Shown here: piece by piece, positions 1 to 6,404 of the stretch
Numbering within the stretch: position 1 is the stretch's first letter
How the letters are laid out: each line of letters opens with the position of its first letter
Made by a program: the position numbers and the translations under genes
Assembly (NCBI GenBank): GCA_021833045.1
Contig: JAKBGP010000062.1
Span: 1-10,364 of the forward strand
Origin: Thermoplasmata archaeon
Lineage (GTDB): Archaea > Thermoplasmatota > Thermoplasmata > Thermoplasmatales > Thermoplasmataceae
DNA length: 10,364 nucleotides
Direction of reading: 5' to 3'
The notes under the pieces: generated by a model
What the model saw: only the letters and a program-made list of their open reading frames with translations
What the model was told of the DNA's origin: nothing
The model's database searches: none

Positions 1-1
1 C

Positions 2-244
2 GATCTTCTGTTTCCAATGAAGAGGCAGGTTGTTGATCTTTACTTGAAGAAAATTCAGAATGAGACTGGAATAAGGATCCATGCACACAAGTTCAGGCAT
101 ACTTTTGCAGTCAAGGCCATAATGGATAATGTGCCATTGAATATACTGCAGCAATGGTTAGGCCATTCATCTGTTTTTACAACATCGATATATACTCAGA
201 TAACGGGCATGGACACTTCAGAGTTTATGGGGAGAGTGAGATAA
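2..244 (+). CDS. Tyrosine recombinase/integrase, C-terminal part (5' end outside window)
   Basis: C-terminal catalytic end of a tyrosine site-specific recombinase (XerA/phage-integrase type), which cuts and rejoins DNA through a covalent phosphotyrosine. The frame is open from base 2, so the ATG at 17 is internal and the N-terminal part lies outside the window. Counting from that ATG, visible catalytic elements are HKFRH (H24 and R27, the H-x-x-R box), LGHSS (H50) and the nucleophile in IYTQI (Y59), in the usual order and spacing. The first catalytic Arg and the core-binding domain would lie upstream. A TTG-started membrane protein follows after 7 bp. An integrase beside a restriction-modification module suggests an integrated element or genomic island, but no attachment site is visible. 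Whether the full gene is intact cannot be judged here. Confidence 0.9.
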   Translation, partial: DLLFPMKRQVVDLYLKKIQNETGIRIHAHKFRHTFAVKAIMDNVPLNILQQWLGHSSVFTTSIYTQITGMDTSEFMGRVR

Positions 245-251
245 TATTACT

Positions 252-920
252 TTGATTCAAACAATTGCTGAAATTATAAGTGCTGTGGGAACACTCACTT
301 TAGCAATCGCTGCTTACTATCAGATTTATCATACAGCACATAAAGAAGAAGCTATGAGACCAAGATTAATTATTTTTCCAGATTTCAATGGAGGGTATTC
401 ACATAGTCAGATAGGGTTCGATGTCTATAATATTGGAAAAACTGTGGCAAAAAACTGTAAGGTCGATTTAGAGATCATACGAAATGGGGATGGTGCAACA
501 ATAAGTAAAATCTCATGGAGCTGGAGTAAATATGATATGACAACTAACTTGTCGGGAGATTTCAATACGGAATTAATAAATACGGAGGGTTATAGAAGTA
601 AAGACATTTATTCACATGAAAAAGCAAGTTTAACTTATCTAACTGTGGAAACTCTCTATGGAAAGGGTATGAACTCTACTCAAAAAGTACCTAGGACTGA
701 CTTCGTTATTAAGGTTGTAATAATTTCAGAAAATATGGCCACCCCGGGTATATATGTATTAAGTATAAACTGGACAGGAGACTACTTTGACACTATGACG
801 GACCAAATTGATATAGCATTCGAAAAGAGAAAGATACTTGAAAAAAAATTAGATAATGAGAAGATGAGTGAATTTAGGGATATATCACGGTCATACTTTT
901 TAAGAAAGAGACGTTTTTAA
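252..920 (+). CDS. Membrane-anchored protein of unknown function (222 aa)
   Basis: I do not recognise a named family. Residues about 6-25 form one hydrophobic segment (IISAVGTLTLAIAAYYQI) followed by HKEEAMRPR, consistent with an N-terminal anchor rather than a cleaved signal. The rest looks like a soluble beta-rich domain: RPRLIIFPDF at 37-46, then FDVYNIGKTVAKNC at 56-69, a pattern common in beta-sandwich domains of membrane-tethered prokaryotic proteins. It ends with a basic helical tail (EKRKILEKKL...RKRRF). The start is TTG; the next in-frame ATG, at 354, would remove the membrane segment, so TTG is preferred although the Shine-Dalgarno is weak. It begins 7 bp after the integrase stop and may be co-transcribed with it. 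A truncated relative of its last ~70 residues occurs at about 5390-5608. No enzymatic motif is seen. Confidence 0.7.
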   Translation: MIQTIAEIISAVGTLTLAIAAYYQIYHTAHKEEAMRPRLIIFPDFNGGYSHSQIGFDVYNIGKTVAKNCKVDLEIIRNGDGATISKISWSWSKYDMTTNLSGDFNTELINTEGYRSKDIYSHEKASLTYLTVETLYGKGMNSTQKVPRTDFVIKVVIISENMATPGIYVLSINWTGDYFDTMTDQIDIAFEKRKILEKKLDNEKMSEFRDISRSYFLRKRRF

Positions 921-1136
921 AAACATTGCTATTAAATATTACTTTAACTAAATTCCATCCTTAACTAAATTGTTTAGATTTTAAGATTGAGTCTAAATGG
1001 TTAGCATTGATTGAGCCTGATTAAACTATATGAATAAAATTTCTAATTAGATCATCTAAATATAGTCAAAAAATCAAGAATGTCTTAAAAGATTACTCAA
1101 CGATGTGATTAACAACAGGTAAATCTAAGACGGTAT
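921..1136. other. AT-rich convergent intergenic region
   Basis: A 216-bp spacer between the converging membrane-protein gene and the leftward nuclease gene. I see no convincing small gene. It contains an 11-bp direct repeat, TTAACTAAATT, at 944-954 and 961-971. On the minus strand a run of six T (plus-strand A's near 1065-1070) could help end the leftward transcript. Nothing else stands out. Confidence 0.5.
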
Positions 1137-1613
1137 TTAAGAATGAGGAATTAACGTAGAGTAATCAATTGATTTACTATTTATAGACCATTTAGCAGCT
1201 TTCATTGTTCTCTCTCCTTTACTACCATATACGAATAAATCTCTTCTATTTAGAACGTTATATATTTCAGATAAAACGCCCAATCCTTTTGAAGATATTA
1301 AGAATGATTCGATTGGATTTATGAGTTGAGTATATCCCCAGAGTTGACCAAGGTCTTTCAATGTAAGCATTGCATCTTTAACCTCTACAAATACTAACTC
1401 TATATTGTTCTTCTTTCTGAGAATCCCAAGAATATCTATCTTTATATTAAGCAAATATGCCTTGCTCAGGTTTATGCCATGCTCTCTCATCACATTTTCC
1501 AAAGTGTGCGTCGATGATTTATACGTTGTTTCTACGTCATAATTTGGATATTTTTCTTTCAGATGTTTGTTTAACCATACTTCGATGGAAGGATAAAGAT
1601 CGATTTCACTCAA
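1137..1613 (-). CDS. Small PD-(D/E)XK nuclease, putative restriction endonuclease subunit
   Basis: This 158-aa protein carries a recognisable PD-(D/E)XK nuclease core: KIDILG with D60, then the strand LVFVEVKD with E77 and K79, then QLWGY (Q90 and Y94), resembling the QxxxY helix seen in some members of this fold. These residues would bind the metal and cleave DNA. At 158 aa it is small for a stand-alone restriction enzyme and has little room for a recognition domain. It is the last gene of the leftward operon with two methyltransferases. The start is TTG at 1613-1611; the preceding gene's stop lies inside a GGTGA Shine-Dalgarno five bases upstream, which fixes this start. I infer it is the cutting subunit, with the LAGLIDADG-like protein encoded just upstream as partner. 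A repair or accessory nuclease is the alternative. Confidence 0.75.
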   Translation of the reverse strand: MSEIDLYPSIEVWLNKHLKEKYPNYDVETTYKSSTHTLENVMREHGINLSKAYLLNIKIDILGILRKKNNIELVFVEVKDAMLTLKDLGQLWGYTQLINPIESFLISSKGLGVLSEIYNVLNRRDLFVYGSKGERTMKAAKWSINSKSIDYSTLIPHS

Positions 1614-1618
1614 TTAAT

Positions 1619-2527
1619 TCACCTTTTGTAACCCAATTCTTCTGCGATTTGTGTCCAAGAATCATAATGTCTTCCTCTAATTTGTATTGGGATAAATGGA
1701 TCATTCTCCATTGGATGGCTTGGCCTGGGACGTATCCTCAGATTTGTTTCCCAGTAGAATTTATGATGTACTTGCCTTATGTTGACCGCTTTCCTATGTT
1801 TTCCCTCATTCCAAACATTTATATTCTCACTCGCTAATTCAGCTAGTCTACTTGCCTTGTGCTTTATTCTGAAACCAACGGGTTGGAACTCTTCTGCGTA
1901 TATCTTTATTTGATGCTCTTTTTTCCAAAAATTATGATTTCCCTGATTGTATTTAACAAGTTTTGAATCTCTAAAATTGGGATGTGCCCAATCAATGTTC
2001 TGTACAGGAATGTCAATCCGCTTAAGTAAGTTGGCCGTATCGACAACAAGCATCCAATTCTCTGGGATTTCAATGTAAACTCTGTTGCCCGATGGATCAC
2101 CATATGCAGCATTGCTTGAACGAATGTGAGCGGTTACATCTGCAATTCCCATTAGAAATTCTTTTACTAAATCGCTTGGATATAATAATACATCCTGTGG
2201 AATTCTCATATCCTTGTATGTTGCCATATTACCAATAAGTTTGAGAATTTCAATAGTTACCATATCTGAATCATTTTTGGTAAAACTTAACTCGGTTTTA
2301 TGATCAAGTGAATTGACATTTATTCTGGTTGATAGAAAAGGATCAAGTGTTTCTTTAATGTTTAAGACACTGGCCTGCACATAAACAGAGGCTTCTTTTC
2401 CATTAATCCTTAGGCTTTTATGTGGTAATTCTATTATAAATTTTGTATTACCATCATTCTTTCTAACAATTTTTCCCTTTCCAACTATCATTCCTAAAAG
2501 ATAACAGAATTTTGGATCTGGAAACAC
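1619..2527 (-). CDS. LAGLIDADG-fold protein with substituted catalytic residues, restriction-module partner
   Basis: A 302-aa protein with the two-motif layout of a monomeric LAGLIDADG homing endonuclease. Motif 1 is LLGMIVGKG (10-18) and motif 2 is LMGIADVTA (125-133), separated by a typical RIPQDVL segment (108-114) and followed by a second half with TANLLKRIDIPVQNI, HQIKIYAEEF and VGFRIKHKASRLAEL. The catalytic acidic position of each motif is changed: K17 in motif 1 and T132 in motif 2, so DNA cleavage by this fold is unlikely. The C-terminal tail is HPMENDP, then IRGRHYDSWTQIAEELGY. GTG start directly abuts the TAG of the upstream methyltransferase, with GAGGGG as Shine-Dalgarno. I infer a sequence-specific DNA-binding role, probably target recognition for the adjacent PD-(D/E)XK nuclease. 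A free-standing homing endonuclease is less likely, given the missing acids and tight operon packing. Confidence 0.75.
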   Translation of the reverse strand: MFPDPKFCYLLGMIVGKGKIVRKNDGNTKFIIELPHKSLRINGKEASVYVQASVLNIKETLDPFLSTRINVNSLDHKTELSFTKNDSDMVTIEILKLIGNMATYKDMRIPQDVLLYPSDLVKEFLMGIADVTAHIRSSNAAYGDPSGNRVYIEIPENWMLVVDTANLLKRIDIPVQNIDWAHPNFRDSKLVKYNQGNHNFWKKEHQIKIYAEEFQPVGFRIKHKASRLAELASENINVWNEGKHRKAVNIRQVHHKFYWETNLRIRPRPSHPMENDPFIPIQIRGRHYDSWTQIAEELGYKR

Positions 2528-3340
2528 CTAATTCCCCTCTGTTTCTTTTTTTTGGAATATCAATATGTATTCGTGAACCTTGTTGACTACAAATGAGTAT
2601 GGATAGCCTAAGGGCCTCATACTGTTATACTCCTTTTGCCTATCCCAAATAATAATGTCCTTAAATTTAAAGCCGATTTTTTCCATAAAATTAGAAATAT
2701 CTGAGTGGAATGGAAAAAAATTTCCCCCTTTTCTAATGTCCATTACTATAATTACACAATAACCGCCTTTCTTTAAGGCCGTGTGAACTTTTGAGAATAC
2801 TAGAGATAATCTTTTAAGAAAAGTCTCATAATCTGAAATGTTACCCAAATCATCAAGGCTGTCGGAATAATTAGTGGTGTCCCTTCTGTCTGCAGTTCTC
2901 TTTCTGTTTAATACGTCCCAGTAAGGAGGTGACGTAACACATAGATCTATGCTGCTCTCTTCAACAAAACTTTCAAGATACATTGAATCGCCATTGAATA
3001 GTTTTGTGGAGATTGAGGGATTGAAAAATCTTTCCAGTGTTAACATTTCAGTTCTTTTTTTTGCTTCCTCAAAAAATCTTTCTGAAAGTTCAACTCCGAT
3101 TGAATTTCTACCTTCGACTATTGAAGCAATAATTGTAGAACCGGAACCCATGAATGGGTCCAATACTTGTGCTCCGGGATTGGTTAATATTTTAATCAGT
3201 CTCTGAGGAAGTTCTACGGGGTATGAGGCAGGGTTGGAAACATCACTGTCTATTGGTCCTTTTTTAATATCTCTCCATATACTGAATGAATACTTTAGCC
3301 AGTCACTTCCGCTCAGTGTGTTCAGTTTTTGCTTAGCCAT
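2528..3340 (-). CDS. DNA methyltransferase, N4-cytosine/N6-adenine SPPYW type
   Basis: A 270-aa SAM-dependent DNA amino-methyltransferase. The SAM-binding motif is DPFMGSGST (61-69), followed by GVELSERFFEEAKKR (motif II region), NGDSMYL, and the catalytic motif TSPPYW (136-141), which flips and methylates the amino group of cytosine (N4) or adenine (N6). The C-terminal VVNKVHEYILIFQKK is typical of the PF01555-like family. The N-terminal region (NPASYPVELPQRLIKILTNPG) precedes motif I as in enzymes with SAM motif first. No large recognition domain is visible between or after the motifs. SPPYW leans towards m4C, but base specificity cannot be read reliably. ATG start; GGTGA overlapping the upstream TGA serves as Shine-Dalgarno. 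It probably protects the second strand or half of an asymmetric target alongside the upstream enzyme. Confidence 0.92.
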   Translation of the reverse strand: MAKQKLNTLSGSDWLKYSFSIWRDIKKGPIDSDVSNPASYPVELPQRLIKILTNPGAQVLDPFMGSGSTIIASIVEGRNSIGVELSERFFEEAKKRTEMLTLERFFNPSISTKLFNGDSMYLESFVEESSIDLCVTSPPYWDVLNRKRTADRRDTTNYSDSLDDLGNISDYETFLKRLSLVFSKVHTALKKGGYCVIIVMDIRKGGNFFPFHSDISNFMEKIGFKFKDIIIWDRQKEYNSMRPLGYPYSFVVNKVHEYILIFQKKETEGN

Positions 3341-3346
3341 CTAATT

Positions 3347-4927
3347 TCACCATATACTTTTCTTGGATAACGTCTTTCTCATTACTGCTTCAATCACTTT
3401 GCGTTGGTCATCTCTGATTTCGTATAAACTATAGACTAATCTGTCAATATTTTCTAAATGTAATTTATAGTCCTTTGTTTCGCTATTACTAATATTTAAT
3501 CCCAACTTGATTAGATCTGACGTTTCTTCCCTTTCGGGATCCCATAATAGCGGGAGTTGACGTAAATAATATCCATCCATATGCATTGTGAGCTTCGACC
3601 CAGAAAAAGTGAACTGTGATAGATAAAAATTCATCAATTTTGAATTTAGTAGTGCAAAAACATATGCTAGTTGTTCCATATCTTCCATAAATATATTTGA
3701 TACCGTCTCTGCTGTTGGAATCCCCTGCATGTCCAAATAGGATATTAATCCAGATTCAGATGAATAAATGTTCTGGGAAACTATTTTAGGCTTGCGTAAT
3801 TTTGATACTCTTGGTTGAGATGTGTTATAACTATCGGCAATTATAAGGCTCCTAAGTGACAGTTTAGATATGCATTTTCCACTGATAAAGGCATTGCTTG
3901 GTATATCTCCATTCGTTGGATATGGAATTGTTTTAAGACTGGTTTTGCCTAATGATACTCCTCTGAATACGCTTATTTTAGACATATCTATTAATTTAAG
4001 ATGTTTTTCATTAATCTCTTTGATTATTAGATGTACATTATTGCTTTCCATTGTTGGTAGAGCCTTCATTGAAGTAAAATAAGCCTGCCTTACTCTGAAG
4101 GTGTTTTCAGATTGATACGGGGGCTGTATAGAAATGTTTGAGAATTCAATGGATGAATTCTTTCTTGGCTTCCTATTTTTAATAAACAGGATCATTTGCT
4201 CGCCCCTAACTCCTTTGAACTTTATGCCAATTTCAACTATTTTAAGTACAGTGAAATTATTCAACAGGTAAGACCTGAATTCATTGTATCTACCAACATA
4301 AAGCAATGTCTTTGGTAATACAAATGCAAGAACGCCATTTTTCCTTAGAATTTCTAGTCCCTTTAGTATAAAATAAATGGGTATATTTTTTGACTTCTTC
4401 GCAATATCAAGGTGATTTTTGTTACTTAAGGTAGGCAACTTATTTCGTTTGATATTTAGATTGAAAGGCGGGTTACCAATTATGAAATGGAATCCACCAC
4501 TATAAATAATATTGATGAACTCATCATAATTTTCCATCTTAATTGGAGATTCGAAGATAAAGTCATCATTAATGAAATGATTTAAAATTTCATTTTTCTG
4601 TAATTTGCCAGAAATTTTTAAAATGGTTTCAACAGTAAAATCAATTGCCTTTTTATCTATATCAACTCCGTATATTTTGTTTAGATTTACTGAAATATTA
4701 CCAGGATTTCTGGAGTATAATGGTAAAATGAATGATCCACATCCACAAGAAGGGTCAAGGACGTATGATTCTTGATTGATATCTAAGCTGTCCAAAATAT
4801 ATTCCACTATATGCCTATCAGTATAATACGCACCTAAAGCCTTTCTTTCAATGCCTAGAGTTAATGGAATTTTCTCAACGTTGTCAAAGTAATTTTTCGT
4901 TAATAAATCTTCAACAAAGTTATTCAT
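3347..4927 (-). CDS. N6-adenine DNA methyltransferase, M.TaqI-like (gamma class)
   Basis: A 526-aa gamma-class adenine-N6 methyltransferase. Motifs occur in the expected order: motif X LGAYYT (31-36), motif I LDPSCGCGSF (57-66), motif II GVDID (87-91), NDDFIF (120-125), catalytic NPPF (152-155) and GVLAFVLPKTLL (198-209). About 300 residues follow motif VIII; they include PPYQS, RGVSLGK and ALLNSKLMNFYL, and resemble the C-terminal recognition domain of TaqI-type and Eco57I-type enzymes. The protein ends with a helical stretch (DRLVYSLYEIRDDQRKVIEAVM). No nuclease motif is fused, so this is a methylase only. The ATG overlaps the end of the small upstream ORF by 8 bp, with a weak Shine-Dalgarno (AAAGGGTACC), suggesting translational coupling. 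It leads the module's second methyltransferase by 6 bp. Very AT-rich compared with the MoxR operon. Confidence 0.93.
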   Translation of the reverse strand: MNNFVEDLLTKNYFDNVEKIPLTLGIERKALGAYYTDRHIVEYILDSLDINQESYVLDPSCGCGSFILPLYSRNPGNISVNLNKIYGVDIDKKAIDFTVETILKISGKLQKNEILNHFINDDFIFESPIKMENYDEFINIIYSGGFHFIIGNPPFNLNIKRNKLPTLSNKNHLDIAKKSKNIPIYFILKGLEILRKNGVLAFVLPKTLLYVGRYNEFRSYLLNNFTVLKIVEIGIKFKGVRGEQMILFIKNRKPRKNSSIEFSNISIQPPYQSENTFRVRQAYFTSMKALPTMESNNVHLIIKEINEKHLKLIDMSKISVFRGVSLGKTSLKTIPYPTNGDIPSNAFISGKCISKLSLRSLIIADSYNTSQPRVSKLRKPKIVSQNIYSSESGLISYLDMQGIPTAETVSNIFMEDMEQLAYVFALLNSKLMNFYLSQFTFSGSKLTMHMDGYYLRQLPLLWDPEREETSDLIKLGLNISNSETKDYKLHLENIDRLVYSLYEIRDDQRKVIEAVMRKTLSKKSIW

Positions 4928-5165
4928 TCTGGTACCCTTTATTAGTGGATCTTACTAGCTTATATGTTACTAGCTTATATGCGCTTTCAGCCTGAATGTT
5001 TACATATTTCTTGACACTCACATTTCCATAATAAAATACGATGTTATCAAAATTATTTCCGGTTTTTCTATGAAACATTGATGCTATTCCAAAATTTTTC
5101 GATTGATATAGTTTTTCTTGTTTGTGAGCTCTAAATATTCTCTTGGTGATAGCTATATTAACCAT
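4920..5165 (-). CDS. Small hypothetical protein, first ORF of the restriction operon
   Basis: An 81-aa ORF that I do not recognise. It is basic and has an N-terminal RIFRAHKQEKLYQ stretch and a likely beta-rich centre (NFDNIVFYYGNVSVKKYVNI). Near its end is a 15-bp perfect tandem duplication (4952-4981 on the plus strand) that repeats the residues YKLV in frame. Support for being real: a good TATA box lies about 31 bp before the ATG, giving an almost leaderless transcript, and its stop overlaps the start of the M.TaqI-like gene by 8 bp. It could be a control protein, a remnant of a longer gene, or a short leader ORF that couples translation to the methyltransferase. No helix-turn-helix of a classical C protein is evident. 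Short length and AT-rich sequence keep confidence moderate. Confidence 0.45.
   Translation of the reverse strand: MVNIAITKRIFRAHKQEKLYQSKNFGIASMFHRKTGNNFDNIVFYYGNVSVKKYVNIQAESAYKLVTYKLVRSTNKGYQNE
4952..4981. repeat. 15-bp perfect tandem duplication
   Basis: TTACTAGCTTATATG occurs twice back to back (4952-4966 and 4967-4981). It lies inside the small leftward ORF, where it adds five codons without shifting the frame. It is probably a recent slippage duplication. Confidence 0.9.
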
Positions 5166-5190
5166 TTCAGATGTGATAACATGTTCATTC

Positions 5191-5201
5191 TTATATTTAT
5201 A
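5191..5201 (-). promoter_or_regulatory. Archaeal TATA box for the leftward restriction operon
   Basis: The minus strand reads TATAAATATAA here, preceded by CCTAAATAGG. Its centre is about 31 bp before the ATG at 5165, so transcription would begin only a few bases before that codon. It is the best promoter candidate upstream of the methyltransferase genes and supports the small ORF as the first gene. Confidence 0.55.
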
Positions 5202-5353
5202 CCTATTTAGGTCTCAAATATCCCTTATAAGGTATGTTTACTTATTACTCTAACATCAGAGTTAACCTTGGTTCTAATTGCTGATTTGTCAATCTTATAG
5301 GATTTTTAAAATATTTTTTTGCACCTTATTTACATTTTTTCATTATTTTTTCA

Positions 5354-5608
5354 ATGGACAACCTCTTTTTGATAATGAAGAATTTCCCCCCGATGAATTT
5401 CATAGTTAAGGTTGAAGTTTACGCTGAAAATATGACACCTGCTGCTTCATACCCAATAAAATTAGAGTGGACTGGAAAAGCCTTTAATACACTTACAGAA
5501 CGAATTATAGCTGATCGACACCGCATAATTAATCTTGAAAAATACTTACATAAAAATAAGGCCGATAAAACAATAAAATCACTGAAATCTAAATTTTTTA
5601 AAAAATAA
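5354..5608 (+). pseudogene. Truncated paralogue of the membrane-anchored protein at 252-920
   Basis: From about residue 13 (base 5390) this 84-aa frame aligns with the last ~70 residues of the membrane protein near the integrase: NFIVKVEVYAENM against DFVIKVVIISENM, then IKLEWTGKAFNTLTERI against LSINWTGDYFDTMTDQI, followed by similarly charged tails rich in Lys. The N-terminal membrane segment and the middle of the domain are absent. The frame is open upstream to about 5285, but those codons encode an unrelated Phe-rich stretch. No convincing ribosome binding site or well-placed TATA box precedes the ATG at 5354, although it could be expressed as a short protein. I read it as the tail of a gene truncated by rearrangement, most likely when the restriction module arrived or recombined. 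It has the same orientation as the intact copy. Confidence 0.7.
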
Positions 5609-5627
5609 TTTTGTAGGGTTCAAAGAT

Positions 5628-5753
5628 ATGCTTGATAAGCGTCATGGAAATCACCTTCCTAATTTATTACTTTCAGATCTTGTGACGATTGGTAATTTTG
5701 GCCTGCTGGTAAAAGTAGTATCACAACTACATCTTTTTAAAAAATTAGATTGA
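5628..5753 (+). pseudogene. Possible transposase remnant (41-codon fragment)
   Basis: A 41-codon frame beginning at ATG 5628 (open further upstream, with VGFKD before it). The stretch LLLSDLVTIGNFGLLVKVVSQLHLFKKLD (start 5667) has the feel of the region before the catalytic domain in IS4/IS1634-type DDE transposases, where a G-D/N-F-G-x-L segment leads into a helix ending in LxLxxxxD. Everything downstream is missing: a TGA follows and then a gene on the other strand begins. No terminal inverted repeats are seen. This is a weak call from memory of the family pattern; a chance open frame is a fair alternative. Confidence 0.25.
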
Positions 5754-5778
5754 GGTATTTGAAAATGTTAAGAATCTA

Positions 5779-5973
5779 TTATCTCAAAACTTCAAATACT
5801 TCAGTCGTTGCCATTCTGAGAGCTGTATCCACAAGAATGTCATTAGCAAACAAACGTTCACTAAATTCTTTTTTTGCATCAGTTAGTGATATCCCTTTCA
5901 ATCCGGCATAATAGTGCCAAGCAATATCTTTTACATTCTGTCCCATATGCACTCTTTGTTCTTCAGTCACCAA
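5779..5973 (-). CDS. Small helical protein of unknown function (64 aa)
   Basis: I do not recognise this protein. It is predicted to be all helical: TEEQRVHMGQNVKDIAWHYYAGLKG, then SLTDAKKEFSERLFANDILVDTALRMATTEVFEVLR, with a Gly-rich turn between. There is no transmembrane segment and no cysteine. The start is TTG at 5973-5971, chosen because GGGTGA lies six bases upstream, the same signal and spacing as in the restriction operon; a GTG one codon later is also possible. It is transcribed away from the RHH regulator gene, with 110 bp between the two starts. A T-rich element on the minus strand near 6007-6018 could be its TATA box, giving a short leader containing the Shine-Dalgarno. Codon use looks coding rather than random, and the Shine-Dalgarno supports it. 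Confidence 0.6.
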   Translation of the reverse strand: MVTEEQRVHMGQNVKDIAWHYYAGLKGISLTDAKKEFSERLFANDILVDTALRMATTEVFEVLR

Positions 5974-6054
5974 ATTTATTCACCCGTAATCGCAGTATGC
6001 AGATGTTAAAAAAGATTTCGCCGGAAGATAACGCTTGTAAAGCAGATATGGTTG

Positions 6055-6063
6055 CTTATATAT
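6055..6063 (+). promoter_or_regulatory. TATA box of the ribbon-helix-helix gene
   Basis: CTTATATAT is centred about 25 bp before the ATG at 6084, matching archaeal leaderless promoters. A palindrome at 6065-6078 lies between this box and the start codon, in a position where bound protein would block transcription initiation. Confidence 0.6.
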
Positions 6064-6064
6064 C

Positions 6065-6078
6065 TGTTATCAATAACA
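6065..6078. promoter_or_regulatory. Palindrome TGTTAT-CA-ATAACA (candidate autoregulatory operator)
   Basis: Perfect 6-bp arms separated by two bases, directly after the TATA box and just before the ATG of the RHH gene. The half-site TGTTA is shared with the palindromes in front of the MoxR operon, so the regulator may repress its own gene here. Binding is inferred, not shown. Confidence 0.5.
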
Positions 6079-6083
6079 CTTAA

Positions 6084-6248
6084 ATGGCGGAAAAGAAGTC
6101 AAATTATAAAACTGTTCAACTGCCAAAAGAAGCAATAATAATGATGGATAAGATCATCAATGCACAACCAGAATTAGCTTATCGAAGCCATGCTGAACTT
6201 GTGATGGATCTCATTAGAAGGAAATATGAAGAGATCAAAAAATCCTGA
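6084..6248 (+). CDS. Ribbon-helix-helix (CopG/MetJ-type) DNA-binding regulator, 54 aa
   Basis: A 54-codon gene beginning MAEKKSNYKTVQLPKEA and ending at TGA 6246-6248. The layout is that of a ribbon-helix-helix protein: basic N-terminus, a short strand YKTVQLP (8-14) that would pair in a dimer and enter the DNA major groove, helix A (KEAIIMMDKIINAQ, 15-28), a turn with PELAYRS, and helix B (HAELVMDLIRRKYEEI, 36-51). The SHAELV pattern matches the usual S-x-A-E-L/I helix start. It has no ribosome binding site; a TATA box 25 bp upstream implies a leaderless mRNA. It stands 205 bp before the MoxR operon in the same direction, and palindromes sharing the TGTTA half-site lie both in its promoter and in that gap. 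I infer that it regulates itself and the operon. The family call is firm, the target inferred. Confidence 0.88.
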   Translation: MAEKKSNYKTVQLPKEAIIMMDKIINAQPELAYRSHAELVMDLIRRKYEEIKKS

Positions 6249-6280
6249 TCTGGCCCCATATCTTTTAAACAATCTTATTT

Positions 6281-6298
6281 TTGTTACTGTAGTAACAA
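6281..6298. promoter_or_regulatory. Palindrome TTGTTACT-GT-AGTAACAA (candidate operator 1)
   Basis: Perfect 8-bp arms with a 2-bp centre. It shares TGTTACT/AGTAACA with the sites at 6405-6420 and 8958-8973. It lies 33 bp after the RHH stop codon, so it could also act as a hairpin at the end of that transcript, but no T-run follows it. Confidence 0.6.
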
Positions 6299-6301
6299 TT
6301 A

Positions 6302-6315
6302 TGTTATAAGTAACA
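6302..6315. promoter_or_regulatory. Inverted repeat TGTTA-TAAG-TAACA (candidate operator 2)
   Basis: Five-base arms with a 4-bp spacer, centred 19 bp from operator 1, so a protein bound to both could contact its neighbour. It is a weaker copy of the same TGTTA half-site. Confidence 0.4.
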
Positions 6316-6404
6316 CAATATTAATTTATAATTGTTCTACAAATATTAATTCAGTGTTTAATTTTTCTTTTAATTTCCCATATTTTACTTCACTTTATCG
6401 TTTC

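Noticed and set aside
1457..1837. 126-codon plus-strand frame opposite the nuclease and LAGLIDADG genes
   Set aside because: It overlaps two genes with recognisable folds and start signals on the minus strand; its translation shows no domain pattern and it lacks a promoter.
5225..5236. TTATAAGGTATG shared with 10291-10302
   Set aside because: A 12-bp identity in AT-rich promoter-like sequence can arise by chance or from TATA-box similarity; no longer similarity flanks it, so I do not call it an attachment site or repeat.
5874..6083. Open frame of 69 codons on the plus strand before the RHH gene
   Set aside because: It is antisense to the 64-aa gene for about half its length, its ATG lacks a Shine-Dalgarno or a fitting TATA box, and its end is occupied by the RHH gene's own promoter and palindrome.
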